A stretch of DNA of 64,000 bases from Hymenobacter yonginensis (GCF_027625995.1 NZ_CP115396.1:2294001-2358000); one strand, 5' to 3'. Positions 43,334-52,180 are shown, numbered from the stretch's first letter. Made by a program: numbers and translations. The notes: generated by a model from the letters alone, not told the origin.

Positions 43334-44434
43334 TTATTTCACCATCAGCTCCTTGTAGAGCTTGGTCTGGCCGTCTTTCGAGATGAACTGCACGAAGTAC
43401 AGACCGGCTTTCAGGCCCGAGATGTCCAGCGTGATTTTCTCCGTCGACAGGCCTTGCGGCTGCGCCGTGATGGACTGGCCGAGGTTGTTCATCACCACGA
43501 TGGAGCCCACCTTCACGTCCTTCAGCTCCACGATAGCCGTGCCGCTGGCGGGGTTAGGATACACGCTGATGCCGTTGTTGAACTTCTCCAGCACCTTCAG
43601 CGGGCCGTAGGTACCGAACGGGCCGGTGTAGTCGTTGTGCTCGCCGAGGCGGGAGTAGCTCTGGGCAGCCGGGTCAGAAGTGCCTCCGGGAGGGAAGGCA
43701 TAGCTGTACGCCTGCCACTGATCGGCAATGTTGTAGGTGGCCGAAGCCGGGTTCACGCGCGTACCGCTCGACACGGTGGCGCGGCGAATCAGCGACTGGT
43801 TGGCCGAAGCTACCAGTGGCGCCGAGGTCTGGCCGTTTACCGGTGGATCGAGGGGGTTGGTGCCGCTCCACTGGCCGGTGCCGGTGCCACCGCCCGCGGG
43901 CAGAGGCTGGAAGCCGATAACGCCAAAAATGTCAACCAGCACCGGGGTGCCGACGCCAGCCGTGCCGCTGGTCCAGCGCACGAGGCCCAGGGCGTCGTCG
44001 CCGTTGTGGTAGGCCACGCCGCCACGCACCAGCGTGTTGGGGCCAACGGTAGCAACCGGGGCGGCCGCCAGCTGGTTGGCTTTGCTCAGGATAGACGTGA
44101 GGGTGGCTTCGCCGTTGGCGTATACGAAGGCAGCAGCAGAATTAAGGGTGTTGGCCCCGGTGGTGCGCTGCAGCTTCTCTTCTTCGGTTACGGTAGCGCT
44201 GCCGTTGGAATAGCGGCGAATGGAGTAAGCATTCAGGCTAACCGACGAAGACGTGGGGTTGAAAATCTCCAGGGCGCGCTCGTTGCCGGTGGAGTTGGAA
44301 ACGCCGCCGTTGTAGCTGATACCCGACTGGTGAGCACCCTCGGTGTATTCCGACAGGAACAGTTCGGTGCCCTGGCCGCGGGAAGTAGCCGCTGCCAGCA
44401 GCAGCGCCGACACTAATACGTAATGTTTTTTCAT
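43334..44434 (-). CDS. Lamin-tail-domain secreted protein with T9SS type A sorting domain
   Basis: A 366-aa exported protein. The signal peptide is MKKHYVLVSALLLAAATSRGQ. The front part (ELFLSEYTEGAHQSG, NERALEIFNPTSSSVSLNAYSIRRYSNGS, GDDALGLVR) fits a lamin-tail (LTD) domain as found at the start of many extracellular nucleases and adhesins. Here no nuclease domain follows. The end (ISVYPNPASGTAIVEL to GLYFVQFISKDGQTKLYKELMVK) is a classical type A sorting domain. It should be secreted by T9SS and processed by PorU (53863). The ATG at 44434 starts the signal. Confidence 0.9.
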   Translation of the reverse strand: MKKHYVLVSALLLAAATSRGQGTELFLSEYTEGAHQSGISYNGGVSNSTGNERALEIFNPTSSSVSLNAYSIRRYSNGSATVTEEEKLQRTTGANTLNSAAAFVYANGEATLTSILSKANQLAAAPVATVGPNTLVRGGVAYHNGDDALGLVRWTSGTAGVGTPVLVDIFGVIGFQPLPAGGGTGTGQWSGTNPLDPPVNGQTSAPLVASANQSLIRRATVSSGTRVNPASATYNIADQWQAYSYAFPPGGTSDPAAQSYSRLGEHNDYTGPFGTYGPLKVLEKFNNGISVYPNPASGTAIVELKDVKVGSIVVMNNLGQSITAQPQGLSTEKITLDISGLKAGLYFVQFISKDGQTKLYKELMVK

Positions 44435-44469
44435 GAAGAAGGTTGGTGAGAGGTTCACTAAACTGCCAT

Positions 44470-44477
44470 CAAAGATA
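44470..44477 (-). promoter_or_regulatory. -7 element TATCTTTG for the lamin-tail gene
   Basis: A full TAnnTTTG match on the minus strand, 36 bp upstream of the start codon at 44434. The -33 TTG is not obvious. Confidence 0.55.
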
Positions 44478-44670
44478 GGCACTTTGCGCCGGGTTTATAC
44501 GTTATCAGCGCGTAAAACGCATATTCCCTATATACCCGAACCACTTGATTATCAATTGATGGCCCTCTAAATAAACCTTGGGTTCATTGTGCGATTTCTG
44601 GCCTGCTGTGGCGCCTCCACCTGCTTTCGGTCGGTGCCGCGCCCCAGCCTACGCCACGCCCCAGCCTTGC

Positions 44671-44678
44671 TACCTTTG
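44671..44678 (+). promoter_or_regulatory. -7 element TACCTTTG for the lipoprotein gene
   Basis: A full TAnnTTTG match 67 bp before the ATG at 44745. The -33 region is GC-rich without a clear TTG, so this is a likely but unproven promoter. Confidence 0.5.
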
Positions 44679-44744
44679 CCCCTGTGCCGGCTTTACCGGC
44701 TGCTAGGTGCTTTCTTCGCTTATCTCCCCCTGCTCTTTTGCCCT

Positions 44745-45314
44745 ATGAAAAACACCGTTTGGCTGGCGCTGCTGCTGGCTGCCTTCACCGCGTGCAACCG
44801 CACGCCCAAAGCCGTCGATCCGGCCTCGGCCTCGGCCGCTAAAGCCCAGCTGAGTGTCCTGCGCGACTCCGTGGATGTGCGCTGGACACAGATGATGGCC
44901 AGCGACGACGCCAAGTTGGTAGCCACCGCCCAAATTCTGAACGAGCTGGAGCGCAGCCCCGGCGCCAACCAGCCGCAGCTGCAACAACTGAGCCGCGCCA
45001 ACGACCGCCTCAAGGCCCTGCGCTACCAGCAGCTCACCATGCAGTCGGCTCAGATTGACCGCTACGATTCCGCCCAAGACTCGCTGCTGACGGCCCTGCG
45101 CGGCCTCGCGACGGCGCCCGGTGCCAGCACCACCGTGCAGAACACGCTCGAAACCATTGGCCAATACGATGGGCAGGTGGTCGGTTACCGCGTCCAGTAC
45201 GACCGGGCGGCCAAGCAGTTCAACAACTATCTGAAGCTGCACGAGAACCAGCTCCGCAGCCAGACGGCCAGTGGCACCCTGGCGCCACTCCCCTTATTCG
45301 AGCTGCAGGAATAA
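44745..45314 (+). CDS. Helical lipoprotein of unknown function
   Basis: A 189-aa lipoprotein with leader MKNTVWLALLLAAFTAC and lipobox cysteine at residue 17. The mature part is predicted helical with heptad-like spacing (SVLRDSVDVRWTQMMASDDAKL, LQQLSRANDRLKALRYQQL) and should form a coiled coil or helical bundle. I know no function for this type. It stands alone on the strand, preceded by a -7 element and followed by a possible structured RNA and terminator. Confidence 0.82.
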   Translation: MKNTVWLALLLAAFTACNRTPKAVDPASASAAKAQLSVLRDSVDVRWTQMMASDDAKLVATAQILNELERSPGANQPQLQQLSRANDRLKALRYQQLTMQSAQIDRYDSAQDSLLTALRGLATAPGASTTVQNTLETIGQYDGQVVGYRVQYDRAAKQFNNYLKLHENQLRSQTASGTLAPLPLFELQE

Positions 45315-45365
45315 TCTACTGCTTCCGCGCTTGGCCGGGTCAGACAGGTGAGCTCAGCCAGCACT

Positions 45366-45507
45366 ACAAAAAAAAGCCGGAGGCCATGCAACCAATTGCC
45401 CTGGCCGTGGCTCCTTGATCAAACCGCTGGCTGGCGCGCTTTGCGCCCGGCCATGCTGGTTGAGTTGGTTGTGGAAAAGGCGACCGGTACTTACCGGCCG
45501 CTTTTTT
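45366..45507 (+). ncRNA. Candidate structured RNA ending in a terminator
   Basis: The two halves can pair over most of the length. AAAAAAAAGCCGG (45368-45380) pairs with the terminator strand CCGGCCGCTTTTTT (45494-45507). CCATGCAACCAATTG...GGCCG (45384-45407) pairs imperfectly with CGGCCATGCTGGTTG..GGTTGTGG (45448-45474). A GC-rich hairpin (about 45428-45447) caps it. A long rod with internal bulges and about 140 nt is reminiscent of 6S-like RNAs, but no conserved 6S sequence was identified and no promoter is seen. It could equally be a repeat element. Confidence 0.3.
45480..45507 (+). terminator. Rho-independent terminator
   Basis: Stem GCGACCGGTA (45480-45489), CT loop, TACCGGCCGC (45492-45501), then six T. 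It is the best-formed plus-strand terminator in the gap and would end the lipoprotein transcript or a separate small RNA. Confidence 0.85.
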
Positions 45508-45595
45508 ACAGTTTAACGGCTATGCATTAGGCTATTGCTGACAGAAGAATGGTTACCCGGCTAGCGTATTGGCAGTGGTATATCAGTTCAACTAC

Positions 45596-45627
45596 AACGC
45601 CCCGCTTTCTCACGAAAACGGGGCGTT
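45596..45627. terminator. Hairpin downstream of the oligopeptidase gene
   Basis: A 9-bp stem AACGCCCCG/CGGGGCGTT at 45596-45604 and 45619-45627. T residues flank it on both strands, and it lies 28 bp past the stop codon of the minus-strand gene at 45656. Confidence 0.75.
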
Positions 45628-45655
45628 TTACTTTTCCGGCAACCGGGCAGGCGGC

Positions 45656-47398
45656 TTACAGCTTCGCCATTTCGTCGCGTACGAAGTCGGCCAGGGTGCG
45701 CAGGTACTCGGTGCTGAAGTCGAAGCGGATGCCGGCGGCGGCGTAAATCTCGCCGATGGGCGCAGTGTAACCCAGCGCCAAAGCGCGCTTGTAGGCGGCC
45801 AAACCCTGCTGCGGATTCTGGCGGAAGTTGCGCCACACGGCAATAGCTCCGAGCTGCGCCATGGCGTACTCGATGTAGTAGAAAGGCACCTCATAAAGGT
45901 GCAGCTGCTTCTGCCACAGATACGGCTTGATGCCTTCCAAGCCCTTCCAGCTCACGGTACGCTGGTTGAACTCGTCGAACACCTGCTGCCACTGCTGGTG
46001 GCGCTGCTCCTCGGTGTGCGTGGGATTTTCGTAGATCCAGTGCTGGAACTTGTCGATGGTAGCCACCCAGGGGAAGGTTTCGAGCACGCCTTCCAGATGC
46101 GTTTTCTTGGCGCGACGTAGCTCATCCGGGTCGGTGAAGAATACGTCCCAGTGGTCCATGCTCATCAGCTCCATGCTCATGGAGGCCAGCTCGGCCACTT
46201 CGGACGGCGGGTGCTTGTCGGCGCCTAGCGGCAGGTTGCGGGTCAGGAACGAATGCACGGCGTGGCCGCCTTCGTGCAGCATGGTCACCACGTCGCGCAA
46301 GGAGCTGGTGGCGTTCATGAAGATGAACGGCACGCCGGTTTCGTCGAGCGGATAGTTATAGCCGCCGGGAGCCTTGCCCTTGCGGCTTTCTAGGTCGAGG
46401 TGGCCCATCTGGCGCATGGTGCGCAGGCAGTCGCCTAGGTAGGGGTCGAGGCGCTGGAACACGTCGATAGTTTTTTCCAGCAGCTCGGCGCCCGTTTCGA
46501 AGGGCCGTAGCGGGGCTTTGCCGCTCACGTCCACGTCGAGGTCCCAGGGGCGCAACTCGGGCAGGCCCAGGTCCTGGCGGCGCTCCAGGTCGAGGTCGTC
46601 GATAAGCGGCACTACGGTTTCGCGGATGGCCCGGTGGAAGTTGAAGCAGTCCTGCGGGGTGTAGTCGAAGCGGCCCAGCGCGGCAAACATGTAGTCGCGG
46701 AAGTTGGCGAAGCCGGCGTTCAGCGCCACCTGATGGCGCAGCCCGATCAGCTCGGTAAACAGCGCGTCGAGCGGCTCCGAGTCGCGGAGGCGGCGGGCCT
46801 GAATGGCGCGGTAGGCGTCTTCGCGTACGGTGCGGTCGGTACTCTTAAGGCGGTCGGCGGCGCGGGGCAGCGTCACTTCCTCGCCGTCGAGCGTGACCGT
46901 CATGGCGCCGGCAATGGCCGCATATTGCTGCTGCTTGGTACTGATGTCGGTTTTGAGCGGAATGTTCTCGGCGCGGTAGATTTCCAGGGCCTGCCGTACC
47001 GAGCGCAGAAACACGCGGTACTTCTGCGGATCCAGCTCCGGCAGGAATTCCGAGGCCAGCATCTTCTCGTTGAGGGCGTGGTCGTAGGGCGCCACGTTGG
47101 GCTCAATCTCGCTCACGAAGTACTGAAACGCCGTGCTGCGGGCCTCGTCCTGGGTGTCGCAGGTCATGCGGATGTAGCGCCAGGCCAGGTCTTCGCTCAG
47201 CGCCGATTCCAGCTCCGAGCGGTCGAGCAGCCAGCGCTCCAGCTCCGCGCCGGAGTGGATGGTCCGGTCGCGCAACTCCACAAAAAAGGGTTCCAGCGCC
47301 GCCCAATCCGTCACCGAGTAGTCTTCGGGCAGGTAGTGGCGGGGCGGACGCTGGGTATCAGTAGCCGAGGCAGTCGGCAATTCAGAGGAAGTAGACAT
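45656..47398 (-). CDS. pepF: M3 family oligoendopeptidase (PepF-like)
   Basis: A 580-aa cytoplasmic zinc peptidase that cleaves oligopeptides. The zinc site is HEGGH at residues 375-379 (MLHEGGHAVHSF), with the third ligand in the downstream ELASMSMELMSMD stretch. The upstream GGYNYPLDETGVPFIFMN motif and the family-typical substrate region YLWQKQLHLYEVPFYYIEYAMAQLGA are complete. Length is normal for PepF-type enzymes. It stands alone between structured gaps. The gene symbol is by family, and the exact specificity is not readable from sequence. Confidence 0.93.
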   Translation of the reverse strand: MSTSSELPTASATDTQRPPRHYLPEDYSVTDWAALEPFFVELRDRTIHSGAELERWLLDRSELESALSEDLAWRYIRMTCDTQDEARSTAFQYFVSEIEPNVAPYDHALNEKMLASEFLPELDPQKYRVFLRSVRQALEIYRAENIPLKTDISTKQQQYAAIAGAMTVTLDGEEVTLPRAADRLKSTDRTVREDAYRAIQARRLRDSEPLDALFTELIGLRHQVALNAGFANFRDYMFAALGRFDYTPQDCFNFHRAIRETVVPLIDDLDLERRQDLGLPELRPWDLDVDVSGKAPLRPFETGAELLEKTIDVFQRLDPYLGDCLRTMRQMGHLDLESRKGKAPGGYNYPLDETGVPFIFMNATSSLRDVVTMLHEGGHAVHSFLTRNLPLGADKHPPSEVAELASMSMELMSMDHWDVFFTDPDELRRAKKTHLEGVLETFPWVATIDKFQHWIYENPTHTEEQRHQQWQQVFDEFNQRTVSWKGLEGIKPYLWQKQLHLYEVPFYYIEYAMAQLGAIAVWRNFRQNPQQGLAAYKRALALGYTAPIGEIYAAAGIRFDFSTEYLRTLADFVRDEMAKL

Positions 47399-47440
47399 AG
47401 AAGCTCGGATACGGGGGAAATGGGCGGCGGGGGGGTGGTA

Positions 47441-47547
47441 CCCCGACTTTTTCCAGTCGGGGCATCCCTATTGTTGCGGATGACTGCAACGAAGGCCGTT
47501 CAACGATAGTGGTACCACGAGGCCCTGCGGGCAACTCGTGGCACCAC
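47441..47547. repeat. Two hairpins upstream of the oligopeptidase gene
   Basis: CCCCGACT/AGTCGGGG at 47441-47448 and 47455-47462 forms a short hairpin. GTGGTACCACGAG at about 47509-47521 pairs with CTCGTGGCACCAC at about 47535-47547. They lie between the reductase stop and the oligopeptidase start; the first could be a terminator for the reductase gene. Confidence 0.7.
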
Positions 47548-47564
47548 GCCGGTGACTAGGGACA

Positions 47565-48674
47565 CTAGTCGATTTCGATAACCACGTCGCGGGTGAGCGG
47601 GTGCGCCACGCACACCAGCACGTAGCCCTGCTTCATCTCCGAGTCCGACAGGCCCTCGCGCTCATCGAGGTGGACTTTGCCCGAGAGGCACTTGCCGCGG
47701 CAGGCCGTGCACAGGCCGGCCTGGCACGAATACGGCAGGTCGATATCCAGGTCGAGGGCGGCTTCCAGAATCGTCTGGCTGGGCTTCACCTCAAACTGGT
47801 ACTCGGTGCCTTCGTAGTTCACGGTCACGTTGCGGGTCATGATCTGGCCGTCGTCGTCGGCGTCCGATACGTCGCCGTGGCCGCCGGGCTGGGCGGCGGC
47901 GGTTTCCTGCGTGTCGGCCGCGGCCACGAAACTCTCGCGCCGGATCTGGGCCTGGGGCACGCCCAGCAGTTCCAGCGCCGATTTAGCTTCGGCCATCATG
48001 CCGTCGGGGCCGCAGAGGTAGTAGTCGGCCTGGGCGGGCGGGGCCTGGTGGCGCTGCTCCAGAATGCGCAGCAGCATGGTGCGGTTGAGGCGGCCGGTGT
48101 GCTGGTGGGCAGCTACCGGGCCGGTGGGCTGGCTATACACGTGCTCCACCTGCAGGCGGCCGCCGCTCTGGGCTTCCAGCTGGCGCAGCTGCTCCCCGAA
48201 TATCACCGAGGCCTCATTGCGGTTGCCGTACACCAGCAGCACCTGGCTGCGGGGCTCATCACGCAGTACGGCCTTCAGCATGCTCATGAGCGGCGTGATG
48301 CCCGAGCCGGCTCCCACCAGCACCAGCGAGCGGGCCGCGGCGGGGTTGGGCGTGAGCGTGAAGTTGCCGAGCGGGGCCATGGCCTCCAGCTGCTGGCCCA
48401 CGCGCACCGTCTCAAGCAGGTAGTTGCTGACGAGGCCGCCCGTTACGCGCTTCACCGTCACGGACAGGCGCGGCGCCTCGCTGGGCGTGCTGCTGAGCGA
48501 GTAGGCGCGGCGCTCCTTTTTGCCGCCCGGCCCGCAGGGCAGAATCAGGGTCAGGAACTGGCCGGGGGCGCTGGCAATGGGCTGGCGGCCGGGGGCTTCG
48601 AGGTGAATGGTAACGGCGTCGTTGGTTTCCTGGGTGAGCTCAACAACGGTAAGCGTGAGGTACGGACTGCTCAT
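47565..48674 (-). CDS. Ferredoxin-NADP reductase fused to a 2Fe-2S ferredoxin (PaaE-like)
   Basis: A 369-aa soluble electron-transfer protein. The FAD domain has RAYSLSSTPSE (about 56-66), the NAD(P) domain VGAGSGITPLMSML (about 119) and YYLCGPDGMM. After an acidic linker (about 255-280) comes a plant-type ferredoxin with CQAGLCTACRGKC and a final LVCVAHP cysteine. This is the layout of PaaE and related oxygenase reductases. No oxygenase components lie nearby, so the partner is unknown. A TACTTTG at about 48771-48777 on the minus strand is a weak -7 candidate for it. Confidence 0.92.
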   Translation of the reverse strand: MSSPYLTLTVVELTQETNDAVTIHLEAPGRQPIASAPGQFLTLILPCGPGGKKERRAYSLSSTPSEAPRLSVTVKRVTGGLVSNYLLETVRVGQQLEAMAPLGNFTLTPNPAAARSLVLVGAGSGITPLMSMLKAVLRDEPRSQVLLVYGNRNEASVIFGEQLRQLEAQSGGRLQVEHVYSQPTGPVAAHQHTGRLNRTMLLRILEQRHQAPPAQADYYLCGPDGMMAEAKSALELLGVPQAQIRRESFVAAADTQETAAAQPGGHGDVSDADDDGQIMTRNVTVNYEGTEYQFEVKPSQTILEAALDLDIDLPYSCQAGLCTACRGKCLSGKVHLDEREGLSDSEMKQGYVLVCVAHPLTRDVVIEID

Positions 48675-48932
48675 TAGAGACTTAGGGGCTTGGGGACTTG
48701 GGGACTTGGGAACTTGACCGGGAGCCTGCGCAAGTTGGCGGTAGCCGCGTGCAGACGTGGAATAAGGGCTGCAAAGTACGGGATTCTATAGCGGATGCTT
48801 TAGCTTGCGGCCCCACTGCCCGGCGTATAAAATATTGCCTTGCGGCTATGCCGTATGACCGGCCGGCCTTGCCCCACGGCTGTATGCCGGGGCACCTGGG
48901 TAACTCCTTTCATTTTCATCTTGTTCAGAAGT

Positions 48933-49619
48933 ATGCTTGCTGATCTGCTCGAACGCCACCAACACGAATTCCACCCCGTTCTGCCCGTCGACCTGAATGC
49001 TGCCGACGTAGCCCGCCTCGACTTCACCGCCAACAACCCCGTGGTACGCGACGCCGACCTGCGCGATACGGCCGCCTTCGAGACGCTGGTAACGCAACTG
49101 CTGGCCGACCAGAACGCGCATATCGGCGTAGGCGGCTACCTCGAAAACCGCGTCATCTACCGCCGCAGCCCCGGCCTGTTCGGCGACCCGGCCGTGCCTG
49201 CCCGCTCCCTGCACCTGGGCGTGGACGTGTGGCTGCGCGCCGGCACGCCCGTGCTGGCCCCGCTGGATGCCACCGTGCACAGCGTGCAGGACAACGACAA
49301 CTTCGGCGACTACGGCCCCACCGTCATCCTGCAGCACACCCTCGAAGACACCACGTTCTACACCCTCTACGGCCATCTAAGCCGCCGCGAAACCGCGCTG
49401 CTGCGCCCCGGCATGGCCATCGAAAAAGGCCAGACGTTCACCGAAGTCGGCCCCGCGCCCGAGAACGGCGACTGGCCGCCGCACCTGCACTTCCAGGTGA
49501 TAGCCGACCTGCAGGGCCGTTCCGGCGACTTCCCCGGCGTGGCCTTGCCCGAGGAGCGCGAGCAGTGGGCCGCCCTGTGCCCCAACCCGAACCTGATTCT
49601 GCAGAGCCGCTGGTTGTAA
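48933..49619 (+). CDS. M23 family peptidase-like protein
   Basis: A 228-aa protein with a LytM/M23 zinc-peptidase domain in its second half: HLGVDVWLRAGTPVLAPLDATV holds the first His and Asp ligands, YTLYGHLS the middle part, and PHLHFQV the HxH pair. No signal peptide or membrane segment is present from the ATG at 48933, so it may be cytoplasmic. Related domains occur joined to aminotransferase-like proteins in other Bacteroidota, from memory. An in-frame start at 48840 adds a poorly conserved Cys-rich stretch and is rejected. Confidence 0.85.
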   Translation: MLADLLERHQHEFHPVLPVDLNAADVARLDFTANNPVVRDADLRDTAAFETLVTQLLADQNAHIGVGGYLENRVIYRRSPGLFGDPAVPARSLHLGVDVWLRAGTPVLAPLDATVHSVQDNDNFGDYGPTVILQHTLEDTTFYTLYGHLSRRETALLRPGMAIEKGQTFTEVGPAPENGDWPPHLHFQVIADLQGRSGDFPGVALPEEREQWAALCPNPNLILQSRWL

Positions 49620-49628
49620 GCTATATTC

Positions 49629-49671
49629 AAACAAAGAGGCCCCGCAGCGCTGCTGCGGGGCCTCTTTGTTT
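49629..49671. terminator. Two-way terminator between convergent genes
   Basis: A 20-bp stem starting AAACAAAGAGGCCCC (49629-49648 with 49652-49671) and a 3-base loop fills the space between the M23 gene and the FtsX-type gene, overlapping the latter's stop codon by two bases. A and T runs on both sides make it bidirectional. Confidence 0.92.
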
Positions 49672-50884
49672 AGTCGAACTTGATGGCCGTAACAGGCTTG
49701 ATGCGGGAGATGAGGTAAGTGGGAATCAGCACGGCCAGCAGGGAGGTGGCAAACACGGCGGCGTTGAGGATGACGATGATTTTAGGGTCCCAGAAAATCG
49801 GCACCCGGTCCATGTAGTAGTTCTCGGGGTCGAGCGGGATGAGGTGGGTGTAGTACTGCAGGGCACAGAAGCCCAGCCCCACCAGGTTGCCATAAAGCAT
49901 GCCGCGCAGCGTGAGGCTCAAACCCCGGAAGAAGAACATGCTCCGGATCTGGCGGTCGGTGGCGCCCACGGCCTTCAGCACCCCAATCATGTTGGTGCGC
50001 TCCAGAATCATGATGAAGATGGTGGCCACCATGTTGAACGTGGCCACAAAGATGATCAGGATCAGGAAGATAATGACGTTGCGGTTGAGCAGCTGCAGCC
50101 AGTCGAAGAGCTGCGCGTACTGGTCCGTGATTTTGTCCAGCTTGAGGTCGTAGCGCAGGTTTTCGTAGAGGTTTTCCGCTACCGGGTCGAGACGGTTGAA
50201 GTCCTTGAGCACCACTTCCACGCCACCTACCAGGGAGTCGGGCCAAGCGTTCAGCTCCCGAATCTGGCGGATGTCGCCGATGACGTACACCTCGTCGAAC
50301 TCGTCGAGGCCGGTCTGGTAGATGCCCTTCACGGTGAACTTGCGCACCCGCGGCGGGTTTTGGATGAAGTAGAACAAGGCATCGTCGCCGACCTTGAGGC
50401 GCAGCTTGTCGGCCACCTTGCGCGAAAGCAGAATGTCGTTAGAAGCCGTTGAGTCGGGGAAGGTCAGGAACTTGCCCGACTGCAGGTTTTCGCGCATCGG
50501 CGATTTGCCGTCTTCCTCCGAAATGCCTTTCAGCACCACGCCCAGCACCTCATCCTTGGTTTTGATGATGGCCGTTTTGCGGGCGAAGGGCTGAATGGTC
50601 TGCACCTGCGGGAAGCGGTGCAGGTCTTGCACCAGACGGGGCCCGCCGATGGGCTCTACTTCCAGCGAGTTGTTGGTGTCGTACTTACTGATCTGCAGGT
50701 GCGCGCCAAAGGAAAAGATCTTACTTTGGATTTCGTTGCGAAATCCTTCGAGGATAGCAAAAGACACAATCATCACCGCAACGCCAAGGGCAATGCTGAT
50801 GATGGCTATCTTTGTCACCGACGAGGTAAAAGACCCCGAGTCGGCTCCGTCAATCTTGTGGGATATGTACCGCGAGACGTTCAC
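49670..50884 (-). CDS. FtsX/LolC-type ABC transporter permease
   Basis: A 404-aa inner-membrane protein with one N-terminal helix (ITKIAIISIALGVAVMIVSF), a large periplasmic MacB-like domain (about 50-260), and three C-terminal helices (FLILIIFVATFNMVATIFIMI, GMLYGNLVGLGF, LNAAVFATSLLAVLIPTYL). FtsX signatures include RTNMIGVLKAVGATDRQIR. This is the LolC/LolE arrangement for lipoprotein release, but the ATPase is not adjacent. The start is GTG at 50884. Only 48 bp separate it from the divergent namZ gene, so their promoters must overlap (TAGCTTTA on this strand). Confidence 0.9.
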   Translation of the reverse strand: MNVSRYISHKIDGADSGSFTSSVTKIAIISIALGVAVMIVSFAILEGFRNEIQSKIFSFGAHLQISKYDTNNSLEVEPIGGPRLVQDLHRFPQVQTIQPFARKTAIIKTKDEVLGVVLKGISEEDGKSPMRENLQSGKFLTFPDSTASNDILLSRKVADKLRLKVGDDALFYFIQNPPRVRKFTVKGIYQTGLDEFDEVYVIGDIRQIRELNAWPDSLVGGVEVVLKDFNRLDPVAENLYENLRYDLKLDKITDQYAQLFDWLQLLNRNVIIFLILIIFVATFNMVATIFIMILERTNMIGVLKAVGATDRQIRSMFFFRGLSLTLRGMLYGNLVGLGFCALQYYTHLIPLDPENYYMDRVPIFWDPKIIVILNAAVFATSLLAVLIPTYLISRIKPVTAIKFD

Positions 50885-50932
50885 TGCCGTAAAGCTACGC
50901 GTCTACGGTCAGTTTCCTAGCTTCGTTTCCTG

Positions 50933-52180
50933 ATGCCGATATCCAATTTCTCCGGGCTGCTGAGCACTGCGCTGCTGCTCGCCAACTGCAGCGCCACCGC
51001 CCCCACCCAGCCTGCCGCTACTGCGCCAGTTGCTTCTCCTTCTGCCACAGTGGTTTCGGCGCCGCAGGTGCTCACCGAGCCGGCCGCCGCCCTGCGCGTA
51101 GGCGCGGCGCAGTTCGAGCGGTACCTGCCGTTGCTGAAGGGCAAGCGCGTGGGTTTGGTGGTGAACCAGACGGCGCTGGTGGGCCGCGCCTTCCTGCTCG
51201 ACACGCTGCTCACGCAGGGTGTGGCCGTGAAGGCCGTATTCGGGCCCGAGCACGGTTTCCGGGGCGAGGCCGCCGACGGTGCCACCATCAAAGACGGCAA
51301 AGACGCCCGCACCGGCCTGCCGGTGCGCAGCCTCTACGGCGCCACCAAAAAGCCCACAGCCGAGATGCTGGCCGACGTGGATGTGCTGGTGTTTGATATT
51401 CAGGACGTGGGCGTGCGGTTCTACACCTTCATCAGCACCATGCACTATGTGATGGAGGCCGCCGCCGAACAGGGCAAAGAGGTGATTGTACTGGACCGCC
51501 CCAACCCCAACGGCTGGTACGTAGACGGGCCGGTGCTGGAGTTGCAGCACAAGTCGTTTGTGGGCATGCACCCGATTCCGGTGGTGCACGGCCTCACGGT
51601 GGGCGAGCTGGCCAAGATGATTAATGGCGAAAAGTGGCTGGCCGGCGGCAAGCAGTGCCGCCTGACGGTGGTGCCCGTGCAGGGCTACACCCACGCCACC
51701 CGCTACGAGCTGCCGGTGCGCCCTTCCCCCAACCTGCCCAACGCCCATTCCGTGAGCCTCTACCCCACCGTCTGCCTGTTTGAGGGCACCGACGTGAGCG
51801 TGGGCCGCGGCACGGATATGCCGTTTGAGGTGATTGGAGCGCCCACCCAGCCCGCCACGCGGCCGTTCCGCTTCACGCCCAAGCCCAACACTGGCTCGCC
51901 CACGCCGCCCCAGAACGGCAAGCAGTGCTACGGCCTCGACCTGCGCAACTCTGGCAACGAGGTGGGCTTCACGGTAAAGTATCTGCTCGATTTCTACCAG
52001 CAGAGCACCACCAAAGACAAGTTCTTCGGCAAGTACTTCGAGCAGTTGACCGGCACTTCCACCATTCGCCAGATGATTGTGGCCGGGAAGACGGAGCCGG
52101 AAATCCGGGCTTCGTGGGAGCCGGCGCTGGGGCAGTACAAAGCCATGCGGCAGAAGTATCTGTTGTATCCGGAGAGGTAA
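50933..52180 (+). CDS. namZ: Exo-beta-N-acetylmuramidase NamZ (DUF1343, GH171)
   Basis: A 415-aa lipoprotein with leader ISNFSGLLSTALLLANC and lipobox cysteine. The DUF1343 domain covers almost all of the rest: GKRVGLVVNQTALVG, FGPEHGFRGEAADG, VDVLVFDIQDVGVRFYTFI, VLDRPNPNGW, VSLYPTVCLFEGTDVSVGRGT and YGLDLRN. Members of this family release terminal N-acetylmuramic acid from peptidoglycan fragments, so the protein probably acts in cell-wall recycling in the periplasm. The divergent FtsX-like permease is 48 bp away. The stop codon is part of the following inverted repeat. Confidence 0.93.
   Translation: MPISNFSGLLSTALLLANCSATAPTQPAATAPVASPSATVVSAPQVLTEPAAALRVGAAQFERYLPLLKGKRVGLVVNQTALVGRAFLLDTLLTQGVAVKAVFGPEHGFRGEAADGATIKDGKDARTGLPVRSLYGATKKPTAEMLADVDVLVFDIQDVGVRFYTFISTMHYVMEAAAEQGKEVIVLDRPNPNGWYVDGPVLELQHKSFVGMHPIPVVHGLTVGELAKMINGEKWLAGGKQCRLTVVPVQGYTHATRYELPVRPSPNLPNAHSVSLYPTVCLFEGTDVSVGRGTDMPFEVIGAPTQPATRPFRFTPKPNTGSPTPPQNGKQCYGLDLRNSGNEVGFTVKYLLDFYQQSTTKDKFFGKYFEQLTGTSTIRQMIVAGKTEPEIRASWEPALGQYKAMRQKYLLYPER

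Larger units (their letters stand above)
44435..44744. other. 310-bp divergent intergenic region
   Basis: This gap separates the lamin-tail gene (-) from the lipoprotein gene (+). It holds a minus-strand -7 element TATCTTTG at 44470-44477, 36 bp before the lamin-tail ATG, and a plus-strand TACCTTTG at 44671-44678. The left part is AT-rich (44510-44580). I see no long inverted repeat in it, in contrast to most other gaps. Confidence 0.7.
45315..45655. other. 341-bp gap with structured elements
   Basis: The gap between the lipoprotein gene and the convergent oligopeptidase gene holds a long imperfect fold (45368-45507), a classical terminator at its end and a second hairpin at 45596-45627. No credible ORF is present. 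The remaining bases (45508-45595) show no feature I recognise. Confidence 0.7.
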
